Counted from the stretch's first letter, positions 30,947 to 43,366 are shown. The stretch is DNA of 64,000 nt from Morella rubra (GCA_003952965.2 RXIC02000078.1:62001-126000), one strand, 5' to 3'. Notes: a model not told the origin generated them from the letters alone. Numbers and translations: made by a program.

Positions 30947-31686
30947 TAAAATTGTCTTAAACAAATTATCCCGGAAAGAACCTTTTTGTCCCCAAGCGGA
31001 TGAGGGAAAACTTCCCTTGTCTATTATTGCAGTCTTCCGAAGTTGGATTCGAGGATGATGAGATATCAACATCAAAGAAGTTATTATAAAATACTTACCC
31101 AAAGAAAACTATAAAGAACACAGAATAAGTACTTAAAATATGATGGCCCCACTTCAGGATCAGTAGTCTTTTGTAAGAAGTCAGTGTACGAATTTTCTGT
31201 ACTGTCGATTGTTTATACAACTTTCGACGAACTGGTTCGATGTTGAATCTTAGAACAATGATAGACTGAATTTTCGCCTAAGAACGCTCCTAGGAAATTA
31301 CCTGTTAATTCATTTACGCACAGAGCCAGAACTGGCCGTTCTGCTTATTGTGAAGGTTTAAAACAAAAGGAAATTCCTAGAGATACTATATAGAGAAATT
31401 TTGCCGTTATTGTGGGTACTAACCGGACTCAAAAAGTAGAAGAATGATTTATTCCCAGAATGTGCCAAAAGTCATTCGATTGCTTATGCTTTTTGCTTTC
31501 CTCGCCCACCTCTGGGATCTGGCCTATGCGGACCCTCCGTATCGTCTTTGTTCCAACACAACTAATTATACAGATGGGAGTTCATTTCAAAGTAATCTCA
31601 ACGCTCTCCTTCATTCTTTATCCTCAAATGCTTCTGCTTCCAAATACTACAATGCCTCTACAGGATCAACTGACCTGAGATAGTTT

Positions 31687-33140
31687 TGAAAGTTTATTTG
31701 CGGAAAATTAACTTATCAATTCTCTTTTTAGATCCTGAAAATTCTTCGATAATCTTCAAGTTCTTGTCGAATTCACAATCTCGAGATTCTACAATAGCAA
31801 CTCAAGTGTTCTGCCTCCTTCCTCTCCACGCTCACAACTATCTTAGGATTTTCTCTTAGTCTTAATGGCCAACTCTTAGACTAACAATTAGTCAATTAAA
31901 ATGAATTAGGGTAGACTATCTCATAATTATCCTTATATATAAAAGCCCTAGCTGTGATATGCGTGAGATCGTTAGGGATCTCAAATCTCGGCCGTAGGAT
32001 CACATGGAAAACTATTTTTCCATTAGCTCCCTTATATTCTTTTATTCCGAATTTTGGGCTTCTACTAATTGTAATCAAGTCCACCAATATATTACAATTC
32101 ACCCCCGAGAATTTTGAGATTGATTTGTGAAATCCCTTTTGCTAACAATTATTTATTTATCTTTCCACCATTCTATATTCCACATGAGCTAATATGATAG
32201 AATAATATCACCGATTAAATCCCTAGCTCATATAATTCTTAATTCCAATCTGTAATTTGTTGAACTCCCAAATTATTTCCAAAGCAATTTATTAATTACA
32301 CTGACCAGTGATTTTTCAGAGTTCAACGTCATATAGATTTAATAAATATACTATCTCATTAAGAGACTGGTGGATTCCTTATTGAGCATCTATACAAAAC
32401 TATTTACTATGTGTTTGTTTGCCAAAATTTTGGGGAATATTCCCGAAATTTTAGGAATCTCTACTTTATTGAGATTTATTGGGTTTGTGAAAGGTGAAGT
32501 ATGTATGTGTAAAAGTTAAAAAATTTTGGAATGTGTTTGTTTTGCTGGAAATTTTCATGCCCAAAATATTGGGGAAACAAACGGTACTTATATACAAGAC
32601 CTAATTTTGTCTGGAATATCTGACCTATAAAGATCATCACCAAATGACTCGGTCAGAGCACAAGTATACAACAAACAATTCCACATAAACCTCTCAAGTC
32701 TAAGGATACCATAAGTCGATTGTGCGAATATCATTCTCACCATCGGTGATCACTTCTAGAAGATATTCATATTAGATCTCATTCAATGCATATACTCTTA
32801 CAATGCATCTCACTCGTTTGCTTAAGATCACCACCTCAATGATAGAGTCCATCATCCTATTTAATAGAGGCACAACGAGTGTAGACCTATATACATAAAC
32901 ATGTACCTGGTCTAGAACAAACGTCAAGTAAACAAGGAACCGAAAAGTCATACTCTCTGCCTTTGATTCATTAATCATTGCATGACTTCTCTACAATGTC
33001 ACTTAACAATAAAACTGTGTGACATCTTATGCCACAACACAATACCCATAAATAAATAAACATATGTGATAAATACAAAATAAATAATTATTATATAATC
33101 ATCTTTAAATAAAACTGATTTTTAGGACATACTTCTAACA
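31687..33140 (-). mobile_element. Solo LTR (Copia-like) in CRK3 exon 1
   Basis: A 1454-bp element runs TG...CA in both directions, with 5-bp target duplication agttt at 31682-31686 and 33141-33145. Read on -, it starts tgttagaagtatgtcc, a beginning common in plant Copia LTRs, so it is placed on -. No internal coding region, primer site or second LTR is present, which indicates recombination between LTRs. The same LTR with the same target duplication occurs at 57062-58509 in the right arm. Confidence 0.88.
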
Positions 33141-34826
33141 AGTTTATGACCTCCACATGTGCCTCAATTATATCACCGATGAATCCTGCCGGGACTGCGT
33201 CAAAACCGCTTTACAAGACATTTTGAAGCTTTGTCCAAACTCTAGAGAAGCAGCTGTGTGGGAGGAGGACTGCCAATTGCGCTACTCCAACCAAAATTTC
33301 TTTGGCAAATTGAATACCGCAGAAAACATTGGCTTAGACAACGCCCAGGATGTCTCACAACCAGAACAGTTCAAATCTGTTGTGAAGGAGACGTTGAATA
33401 ACCTTACCCTGAAGGCAGCTTTCAATTTGTCAACTGACATGCATGCCACTGGAGAAGCAGCCTTTGACGGTAAAACAATTTATGCTCTACTGCAGTGCAC
33501 TAGGGACTTGTCCCCCGATGGCTGTAATTCATGCCTTCAGATAGCGATAACAAATATTTTGACGTGCTGTTATTTCTCTGTTGGTGCAAGACTTCTTAGT
33601 CGTAGTTGCTTCTTGAGGTATGAATTATACAACTTTTATGGAGGAGTATCAAAATCTCCTAGTTCAACTAATGCGCAGGGGGGAAGTAAGTACTTGTCAA
33701 GAAACCCACTTATCTAACTTAAATCGCTTTTACTACACTATTCGACATGATAATGGATGATAATGCCCGAATGATCTCCTTCCAAATGCGCAGGTAATGG
33801 AAGTAAAATTTGGATGTTCAGAATCCTTACAGCTGTGTCAGCATCCTTGGCAATAGTTCTTATCTCTTCCTGTGTTTATTGCCTTGTCAACAAGAAGGCT
33901 CAAAAACGTAAAGATGCTTGTGCTCACCAAGTAATTTGCGTCACAACTTTTTACCCTCTCTTGTCACTATTAATACCACCATTCTGTTCTGTTCAGGGAA
34001 AAAGGAAATTATCGCCCAGCAAGCAACTATTGGTGATTCTTGCATCATAGAGTTCCATCCCCACAGTTTTCGAGGAAGAAATGACCTAAAAGCTCCGGAT
34101 TTCCCCTATATTGATTTGGTATCATTACAAGTAGCTACTAACAACTTCTCTGATTCAAATAAGCTCGGCCAAGGTGGTTTTGGCCCTGTTTACAAGGTAA
34201 TATATCTGAAATTGCAACAGAATAGAAACAAAGATGGAGGATGATGACGATAAAGAAGCATTGCTATTGTGATTTCCAAGTCAAGAACGCCAGAAAAGTA
34301 TCAATTAATTTGCCTTTTATATATTGATGAGTAAATGCAAACGATCTTTTGTAGGGTATAATGAGTGATGGAAAGGAAGTAGCAGTAAAGAGGTTCTCTT
34401 ACTGTTCCGAGCAGGGTTCAGAGGAATTCACAAATGTGGTCCTACTGAGAATGAAGCTTCAACACAAAAATCTTGTCAGGCTTCTGGGTTTTTGCTTAGA
34501 CCGAGAGGAAAAGATACTGGTTTATGAATTCATGCCGAACAGCAGCCTAGATGTCTTTCTCTTTAGTTAGTCAATTTCCTTCCTCTGATCTTTTTTTTTT
34601 TCCCCGAATGGGTACTCGAATCAACATTTAAACTTTCAGCTGAATGACAAATGAATTTTGTTATATTCAACTATAAATTGAACTCCTCTCAAATATTGGT
34701 GGATAGATCAGAGAAGACGTGCACAACTCAATTGGAGCACACGGCTGAACATAATAAATGGAATTGCCAGGGGAACTCTTTATCTTCACGAGGATTCTCG
34801 ACTTAGGATCATCCATCGGGACCTTA

Positions 34827-36115
34827 GGGCTTGTTTGGAAATGGGTTGTGGTTGTGGTTTTGGTTTTGGTTTTGGTTTTGGGTTCAACTTTCAAATTTCA
34901 AATTTTAAGATTTAAATATTGTTTAGTTGTAAGATTTGTTTGGTTGTTTAAGATTTGGAATGATTTATATGTTAATTAAATTAAATAATATTAATTTACA
35001 GTTATTATATATTCAAAAAATAATTTTAAAAAAGAAAAATATATAATTCAAAAAATAAGTAGAAAATGATTTCAAAAATATCAAAAATTATAAAAATAGA
35101 TAAAATATGAAACTAATAAAAAATATCCATAAAAATTAAAATACCAAGATAAAAATGTGCAAGTTTTATAAATAAATAAATTTTACATTACCTTAACATT
35201 ACCTTATTTGTTTTCTTGGAATTTTCGTAACATGCTGTTAATTTTTCTTTTCCTTTTTTTACCAAGAATGGTAATATTTTCTTGCTTTATCCTTTTTTTT
35301 TAGCATACATCTCTATTTTCTCTAAAAATTGTCAATATATTATTTGCACAAAATGAAAAAGAAAAAAAAGAAAGAAAGAAAAGAAGAAGATATATAAAAT
35401 TGTCCTTCTAGTTAAGTATCTCACCAAATAAAATCATTTATGTGGCATATATGACGTCAACAATTCATTAATATTTCCTAATTTCATTTGTAGAGTATAT
35501 CGCCCAAAAGAAAGAATTAAAAACCAAAAACAGGAAAATATGCTTTTATGGGTTGTTGACGAAAAGGCTAGAGATATTTTATCTAAGTCTAGAGATAGGA
35601 TACAATTTTATCACGGTTATAATGATTTTAATTACATAATATGACCTTATTATCATAAACACACTTATATGAATATGTAACTAGTGCAAATACCTAACGT
35701 GAGACCAAACAATGTCATAACTGTTTTTTTTTTTTTTGTAATAATCAAATTTATAGTTTTTTTTAATTATATTTTTCAATTTTTATTTATTTTATAAATT
35801 TTACACGATTTTTATCTATCTTTTAATTTTTGTGGATTTTTTTATTAGTTTCATATTTTATCTATTTTTATAATTTTTATATATGAAATATATTTTCTAC
35901 TTTTTTTGAATTATATATTTTTCTTTTTTAAAATCATTTTTTATTTTCTTTTTTTGAATATCATAATAACTATAAATTAATATTATTTAATTGAATTAAA
36001 ATATAAATCATTCCAAATCTTAAACAATCAAACAAATCCTTACAACTAAACAATATTAAAATATTAAAATTTGAAATTTGAAAGTTGAACCCAAAACTAA
36101 AACCAACCACAACCC
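34827..36115. mobile_element. Harbinger-like MITE inserted in the CRK3 catalytic loop
   Basis: 1289 bp inserted between gggacctta and gctagtaat. Long inverted repeats (about 200 bp) open with gggcttgtttgg and close with ccaccacaaccc-type sequence; inside, caactttcaaatttcaaatt pairs with aatttgaaatttgaaagttg. The left flank TTA fits a PIF/Harbinger target. The right end lacks the last 16 or so bases of the inverted repeat and the second target copy, so it is truncated. The right arm has the empty site (gaccttaaagctagt, read on -). Confidence 0.85.
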
Positions 36116-37504
36116 AGCTAGTAATGTGTTACTGAACAATGACATGAACCCCAAGATCTGAGACTTCGGAATGGCGAGGATCTTTGAAGGAAGTGAAGGT
36201 GTTGCTAATACTGCTAAGATTGTCGGGACGTAGTAAGTACACTAGTTTCTTACTTTTCAAATCCATACCTTAAACTTAATTGGATGCTTCGTAGTGGTCT
36301 TCCCTCCCCGAACTATTTCACACCCTGCCATACGTTGTGGTTAAATTTACTTGTAGAAACCAGAAAGGCCAAAAAGTCTTGGGTCTGCCATGAAATTGCA
36401 GGAATCATAAACCAGGTTTCATTCACATAGATAAGGATTAGAAAAAGCTTGATCTACTTATCATTCGTGCTTTCACTTGGTAACTGGTTATGATTTGTAT
36501 CCCTTGAGTCATCTAATTACATATATATGTCTACATCTTCTTATGCATATTTCTTTATGTTTTGCATAGCGGATATATGGGACCAGAATATGCTATGGAA
36601 GGACTATATTCCATCAAGTCTGATGTTTTCAGCTTTGGTGTACTCTCGATTGAGATCATAACTGGGATTAGAAATGCTGGCTTTCATCGATCAAAACTTG
36701 CTCCAAGCCTCCTAGCATATGTGAGCTTTTCTGGTTAGGATTATATACTTCTCATGGTTATATTTGAGAACCCAGAAGTTGTCTAAACGCAGTAAATGAT
36801 GGTGCAGGCATGGAAACTATGGAATGAGGGAAGCGCACTGGAGTTGATGGATCCTCTACTGCTTGAATCATCACGCCGTCCAGAAGAATTTCTAAGATAC
36901 CTTCATATCGGATTACTGTGTGTTCAAGAAGATGCAAATGATAGGCCAACCATGTCATCTGTCGTTGTAATGTCGAAAAGTGAAACTACTACTCTTTCCC
37001 AGCCCAGACGACCGGCCTTATCTGTGGGGAGATTCACAGATCACGACGCTCTCTCTGTCAACGGCTTATCGATTTCCAACATCAGGCCAAGGTGATCAAA
37101 CTCCGTTAACGCTGTATGGTACAGCAACAAGAGTTTGTGCTTGTCGCTTATTAATGTAATATAATATATATATTATATATATATATATAATGATTTTCCA
37201 GTATTGCAATAGCTAGCTTAATTAGTTCAGCTTGTACAATAGTCACCTGAATTTTATATAGATATGATTTTTTGGGTAAGTTAGCAAGTATGTAATATAA
37301 ACAAGAGAAAATGACAAATCACTCTCTAAGTTTTAGGGTTTTTTAAAAAATTCAGTAAAAAAACACTGACTGAGTTTTTTAAAAAAAATTCATTGAGTTT
37401 GTCATTTTTGTTCAAAATTTCACTAGGCCCAGCATCATTAAAAGTATTTAATGGGAAAAAAATTTCTGTCCAATTAAAATGTGACATGTGTCATTAAAAT
37501 AAAT

Positions 37505-39345
37505 AAAAAATATAAATGCATCTCGTTGAATAAGAATTCATGCCTGTGAATTTTGTCATTCTTACGTCGAAAGAAATGTGAGTCTTGATTTTTCAAAAGC
37601 CAAGTCACACACGTAACAAAAACAGATTTTTTTGGGACGTATTTCTCTGTCCTGAAAAACCTGTTTTGTTCTAGTGCCCCGACGGCCCTCGTGACAATTT
37701 CAAAGGCAAAAGATGTTAAATTAGACAACGCCGTCTTTGAGGGAAATCATCCACTGTTATTGAAAGTCTGATGGACAATTCAAACTGGATCGATGAATGA
37801 TTGGTTTATTCAGTGGCAGCTAGCGGCATGAGCTCCCACCAACTCCCGAAGTTCTTAGTAGTGATTAATTAATAATAATTTTAAAATAAATTCTAAAATT
37901 ATTGAGTTTAGAGTGGTGTTTGATTGTTAAAATGTTAGAGTGTTTAAAATATTAAGGCGTTGGAGTTGGTAAAAAAGTAAAAAGTGAGATTATTTAAAAG
38001 AATTTTTTATATTTATTTCGAGTAAAAAGTGATAATTTGATGTGAAGAGAGAGAATTTTGAAGAGTAATTTTATTGAGTTGGAAATTTTGGCTCTCAAAT
38101 ACCACTACATATGAATAATCAATCAACAAAATAAGCAGCTAAATAATAAAAGAAATATCAATCACACAAGAAACAAACATTTAAACTTACTTTTCAAATT
38201 TTGAAAAGATTCATTAATCTCTTAAACACTTTGACAAACTTATCTAAATACAATTCAATTTAAATTTAAATTTGGTATGAAATCTTGCCAACACTAAAAC
38301 ACAAACAATTAATTACAAATTTCTTTGTGGAAACATAGAGGGAGATAAAGAGCTCAAATTGCCGATTTGATAATAGTGGATATGAAAATGATTTGCCTTA
38401 TAGATACAAGACTAATTATGATTTTTTTTCCATATATATATTTGCTATAACACTACCTCTTGCATATATAATCCAAATAAAGGTTTTTACAGAGATTCTG
38501 AAGCTGCTCTGTCCCTCTATATTTTCACATACATTTATGATTAATTGTAGTGTTTTAGTGCTGGCAAAATTTCGTGCAAAATTTAAATTCAAATTGAATT
38601 GTATTTGGATAAATTTGGTCGAAGTGTTCAAAAGATTAATGAGTCTTTTCAAAATTTGAAAGATAAGTTTAAAGATTTTCCACTTTGTCAATAAAATTCT
38701 TATTTATTGTGTAATTAATATTTATATTATTATTTCACTCCTTATTTTGTCGATTGATTATTTATATCTGGCTCAACAATTTTAAGATTTATTCTAAAAT
38801 TGTTATTAATTTTAAAATAGAAGAGAAATTCTCACCTATTTACTCTCACGATGTTAATAGCGTCTTAATATGATTTTTCAGTGATAATAAACTATTAGGA
38901 ACTTTTGTAGTTGATGGGAGCTCATGCCGCTAGCGGCTAGTGAATAAACCAATCATTCATCGATCCAGTTTGAATTGTCCATCAGACTTTCAATAAAAGT
39001 GGATGAGTTCTCTCAACGAGGACTTTGTCTCATTAAGCAAAATCCGCAAAAAGCGAAAAAGTGATAAAAGAGAGAAGATAAATTTTTATAATAATAATAA
39101 AATTTTAAAAGATAAAATTTTAAGAAAACAAACGCGACGGTAAAACGCCACGGTAAACTTATTTGGCCTTTGAAATTGTCAAGAGGGCCGCCAGCGCGCT
39201 AGAACAAAACAGGCTTTTTTTTCTTTTTCTATTTTTTTGTCTAATAAGCAAAACAGGCTTTTCAGGATAGAGAAATACGTCCCAAAAAGTCAAGACTTAG
39301 CTAGGCTTTTGATAAGTCAAGGCTTACATTTCTTTTGTCTTTCTT
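37505..39345. repeat. Fold-back inverted repeat inside the arm
   Basis: The left half (37505-38360) and right half (38480-39345) are inverted copies with indels. Paired landmarks are tgggacgtatttctc (about 37634) with gagaaatacgtccca (about 39270), and gatcgatgaatgattggttt (about 37788) with aaaccaatcattcatcgatc (about 38946). The outer similarity resumes beyond the Mutator-like insertion near 40780. It is also present in the right arm (about 52090-53930), so it predates the large duplication. Confidence 0.8.
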
Positions 39346-39353
39346 ATTACAAA

Positions 39354-40751
39354 GGTTAAATTATTACGTACGTTTATGAGGTTTGATCTTTTTTCAGTTT
39401 GATTTTTAAAGTTTAATTTTTTTTAAAAGTATCTTTAAGATGAAGATTTATTATCAAATAAATCTTGATATCAATTTTTAGACGGAAATGCACACGTGAC
39501 TAACAACTTACACGTGGGCACTAACAGCTGGATTTTTTTTAAAATCTTGTCCAATCACAATGTGACACATGTCACTACAATAAAAAAAAAAAAAATATTT
39601 TAAAAAATAAATCTTAAATCTTAAATCTTAAATCTAAAAAAAAAAAAAAAAAAAAGAGAAAACTCGGATCGGGGGAGACCCCTGATCCTTTCCCGGTGGA
39701 GGGGTCACGGTGGAGGCCCCTCCACCGGCCCATTCTGGCCGCCCAGAACTGGGCGGCCAGCGGAGGGAGGGACTCCCTCCTCCTCCCCGAGCACCAGCCG
39801 CCCCAGAGCTAGGCGGCTTCCCTCCTCCGGAACTGGGCGGGCAGAATGGGCCGGTGGAGGGGCCTCCACCGGAAAAGGATCAGGGGTCTCCCCCGATCGA
39901 GTTTTCTCTTTTTTTTTTTTTTTTTTTTTGTTTTTTTTTTAGATTTAAGATTTATTTATTTTTTATTTTTTTAAATATTTTTTATTTTTTTTTATTGTAG
40001 TGACACGTGTCATATTGTGATTGGACAAGATTTTTAAAAAAATCTAGTTGTCAGTGCCCACGTATAAGTCATTAGTCAAGATTTTTTTTAAAATCTTGTC
40101 CAATCACAATGTGACACGTGTCACCACAAATAAAAATAAAAAATATTTTAAAAAATAAATCTTAAATCTTAAATCTAAAAAAAAAAAAAAAAAGAGAAAA
40201 CTCGGATCGGGGGAGACCCCTGATCCTTTCCGGTGGAGGGGTCACGGTGGAGGCCCCTCCACCGGCCCATTCTGGCCGCCCAGAACTGGGCGGCCAGCGG
40301 AGGGAGGACTCCCTCCTCCTCCCGAGCGGTGCTCGGGGAGGTCCCCCAGCCGCCCCAGAGCTAGGCGGCTTCCCTCCTCCGCTGGCGGGAATGGGCCGTG
40401 GAGGGGCCTCCACCGGAAAGGATCAGGGGTCTCCCCCGATTCGAGTTTTCTCTTTTTTTTTTTTGTTTTTTTTTTTAGATTTAAGATTTAAGATTTATTT
40501 TTTATTTTTAAATATTTTTTATTTTTATTTATTGTAGTGACACGTGTCATATTGTGATTGAACAAGATTTTTTAAAAAAATCTAGTTGTCAGTGCTCACG
40601 TATAAGTCATTAATCACGTATGTATTTTCGTTCAAGAATTGACGTCAGATATTTGGTAATAAATTTTAAAGATATTTTTAAAAAAAATTAAATCTTCAAA
40701 ATTAAACTAAAAAAATTGTCAAATCTTAATAACGGACGGAGTAATTTAGCC
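39354..40751. mobile_element. Non-autonomous Mutator-like element with two GC-rich hairpins
   Basis: 1398 bp, left arm only. Ends are ggttaaattatt and agtaatttagcc, inverted over about 200 bp. The flanks tattacaaa (39345-39353) and tgttacaaa (40752-40760) are a 9-bp target duplication with one mismatch. Inside are two tandem copies of a cassette (about 39533-40065 and 40085-40610). Each is bordered by ccaatcacaatgtgacac-type inverted repeats and holds a GC-rich palindrome (ggatcaggggtctcccc with its complement ggggagacccctgatcc). The proline-rich open frames over this GC core (39710-40537) are by-products of its composition. Confidence 0.75.
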
Positions 40752-41061
40752 TGTTACAAAAGGTAACCGTAGAACTTTCACGTGCATCTTATTCCACGAA
40801 GTGCATTTACATTCTTTCTTTCACCGATAGCTGCCCTTGAATGAAGTTGGTTTTCAACGATGCATTCAATGGAGTACTGTTCTTGACAAGGGAAAGTTTA
40901 CTTTTAGACAAGCCGTAGTGATTTGGTGAAAGAAAAACAAACAAATGACAAGACAAGACAAGACAAGCTTCACATCTTTGCATTTATGGAAATGCCCGCC
41001 ATGTTTGAAAACTCAAGTGTACGGATAGGGCTATATTGTTATTCTCGTATCTTGAAATTAA

Positions 41062-42771
41062 GAGGCTGTTCGGTGTGTTGTTTTTTAAGAATATTTTATG
41101 TTTTAAAAATTTTTAATTAGTATATATGTTTTAATTATTTTTATATAGTATTAAAAATAAGGAAAATTAGTATTTTAGTCCTTAGGTTTTGGACACTTTT
41201 CCATTTTAGTCCTTCACTTTCAAAAGTCAAATTTTAGTCCTTGAGTTTATTTTTTTTGGCAAAAGCACCATCCGTCAGTCTGCCGTTCATATGCTTAACG
41301 GAGCTCTCTGACACGTCAGCAAATTTGACACGTGGCAGCCAGGTCATAGAACATGCTCAACAATCAAAACGGTGCGCAGAGACATAAATCAAGTAAGAAA
41401 TGTAAATTTACATATCTGCCCTTCTTAAAACGCAGCACCCAATTAGGAGATTGAGGGCAGCATTGAATTTACATTTCTGCCATCATTTAAAACGCATCAC
41501 CCAATTTGTATTCTGCCATAGCTTAAACGCAGCACCCAATTTACATTTTTTGCCATAGATTAAAACACATCACCTAAATTAACAGCGTTTGCAAGTTAGC
41601 ATTTGAAGAACAGCGTCGCAGCAGATGAAATTTGTTTGCAAGTGTCTTCAAACGGTGTCGCAGCAATCTCCTCTCAACAATCTTCAAACGGTGTCGTCCT
41701 CCCATCTGCAATTAACGTTATACGAAACATCTCGAACATCTGTTTTGTCCTTAGCTATCAAGAGTGATAAAAAATTTCCCAAGTGTGAGCGGAGTGAGCC
41801 CTAGGGTGCCCTGATCTCTTGTGAGGTTGAAAAAATTCCCATTGAACATTGACGAATTTGTTCCCATTCGAATTTGAGTCAACAAAGGAAGAAAAGAACC
41901 AACGTAAGGATGATAGCATTGTTTATTTCTCGGACAAAAAATCAGCATTTATAGAATTCGAATTTGTTCCCAGTGACACTCTCAAACTCTTCTTTATTTC
42001 TCGGACAAAAAATCAGCATTTACAGTACGATATCCATTCGTAAGGATAAATTATCATTTATGCCAACAATTTGATAAAAAAAGGTGAACGTATTACCTTT
42101 GCTCAAACATGGCAAACCTCCTATGCAAATCAACTCCTCGAGTTACACGGAAGGAACCTCCTCTGCAAATCAGCTCGTCGAGTTACACGGAAGGAGTATC
42201 TTAGAAAGGGAGACAGATTTGAAGCTCCTTTGCTTGCTGCTATTGCCTAGGGCTCAACTACTGAAAGAGGGACAAATATCGGGGAGAGGGGGAAGGGGAA
42301 GATTGCCCAGGTAAGCTTAGTGAAGCAAACGGTGCGTTTTTCTCAACAATCGTTTAGTCTGCATAAGGATTTAGTTGGGTTTTGCGTTTAGTTAGGTGCT
42401 GCGTTTTAAGATGGGCAGATATGTAAATTTACATTTCTTACTTGATTTATGTCTCTACGCACCGTTTTGATTATGTGAGCATGTTCTATGACCTGGCTGC
42501 CACGTGTCAAATTTGCTGACGTGTCAGAGAGCTCCGTTAAGCATATGAACGGCAGACTGACGGATGGGTGCTTTTGCCAAAAAAAATAAACTCGAGGACT
42601 AAAATTTTAACTTTTGAAAGTGAAGGACTAAAATGAAAAAGTGCCCAAAACCTAAAGACTAAAATGCTAATTTTCCTAAAAATAATATTTAGTAATAGAA
42701 TATTTTATATTTTGATAATTTAAAAAAATTTTAAAAAATTTTAAAAAAAAATTTTAACCGAACAGACCTTA
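41062..42771. mobile_element. Small MITE interrupted by a Mutator-like element
   Basis: The outer element starts aggctgttcgg and ends ccgaacagacc, flanked by ttaag on both sides. About 100 bp of it remain left and 86-95 bp right of the inner insertion. The right arm has the unoccupied site (gaaattaagtgtattg, read on -), so the pair entered the left arm only. Confidence 0.7.
41161..42676. mobile_element. Mutator-like element (non-autonomous), nested
   Basis: 1516 bp with inverted repeats of about 290-310 bp that begin ggaaaattagtattttagtc and end with gactaaaatgctaattttcc. A perfect 9-bp target duplication taaaaataa flanks it (41152-41160, 42677-42685). No transposase frame. The interior has short tandem repeats: tttaaaacgcatcaccc-type units at 41420-41580, tttatttctcggacaaaaaa twice (about 41920 and 41990), and tcgagttacacggaagga twice (about 42138 and 42178). 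The interior could include captured host DNA, but no known gene is recognised. Confidence 0.85.
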
Positions 42772-43366
42772 AGTGTATTGAAGTTTTGTACTTGAACGTT
42801 GCGTTACCATTTTTTGTACTTTATTTTTCTTATAATAAATTTCTTTCTAAATTTCTATAGATAGATATAGGTTTCAAAACGACTTAAATTTCTATCTTTC
42901 TAATTTTATTTTCATTTTTTTTACTGCTCACATGGATCCTGAACATTTCTCATATCAGTTCCCAAAAATGTACGACCAGCCGTGCCGGGAGAAATCGCGT
43001 AAACAGGTAAAAAGCTTTTTATTTTACGGTGAAGTCCTTCCGTTTGGAGCGTGGACCGGGGGGTTACACATCCATTGGAATTGACGGATTGGCAGCGCGA
43101 CCGATGGATGAGAAGTTCTGAATATTCGCAGTACTGAAAGAGGAAGTCAGCAATCTCGAGAATCATGTCACTATCCGGCATTATAATCCTGGAAATTTCT
43201 GTGCAACAGTTAATTAATGTTGCACAAGTTTTTGGGTAAATCCTTTTGGAAGGACTGAAACGTTCTACAGGGGACCAGGAAGCATTTGGATTCCTTTCGT
43301 GCCTCATCAGAAACCAGGTTATGTACCTTTCCATCTCGACCACCAATAAGCTAGAGTAATCAGCCT

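Larger units (their letters stand above)
29310..31443. other. Intergenic region CRK2-CRK3
   Basis: No gene seen. It contains a 280-bp tandem duplication with A-rich ends and a MITE (separate entries), plus flank shared with the region upstream of CRK1. The mirror region is 58753-60140, which lacks both the tandem copy and the MITE and is therefore shorter. Confidence 0.75.
31444..37095 (+). pseudogene. CRK subtype A pseudogene (CRK3, left arm), disrupted by an LTR and a MITE
   Basis: Exon remnants follow CRK1 closely: exon 1 as 31444-31686 plus 33146-33685, then 33794-33919, 33997-34196, 34355-34565, 34707-34826 plus 36116-36232, 36570-36720 and 36808-37095. Lesions: a net +2 indel near 31665 that leads to TAG at 31681; a solo LTR in exon 1; alpha-C Glu changed to Val (TNVV for TNEV); TCA to TGA just before DFG; GYMAPE changed to GYMGPE; and a MITE splitting HRDL from KASN. 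The signal peptide, both DUF26 Cys motifs (CLNYITDESCRDC, CTRDLSPDGCNSC) and the membrane helix remain legible. The LTR, frameshift and TGA are shared with the mirror copy; the MITE is not. No functional kinase can be made. Confidence 0.93.
37096..43366. other. Transposon-rich region between CRK3 and CRK4 (left arm)
   Basis: After the CRK3 3' flank, with an AT microsatellite at about 37160-37190, the region holds a fold-back inverted repeat (37505-39345), a Mutator-like element (39354-40751) and a nested MITE/Mutator-like pair (about 41062-42771). 42772-43366 is the CRK4 5' flank. The - strand open frames at 37474-37728 and 42921-43346 have no recognisable product and are not called. Confidence 0.7.

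Noticed and set aside
39710..40537. Proline/glycine-rich open frames on both strands
   Set aside because: They cover the GC-rich palindromes of a transposable element and appear on both strands because of composition and symmetry.
42921..43346. 141-codon - strand frame, repeated at 51214-51639
   Set aside because: It lies in the CRK4 5' flank. Its conservation is explained by the near-identical arms, and it has no recognisable domain.
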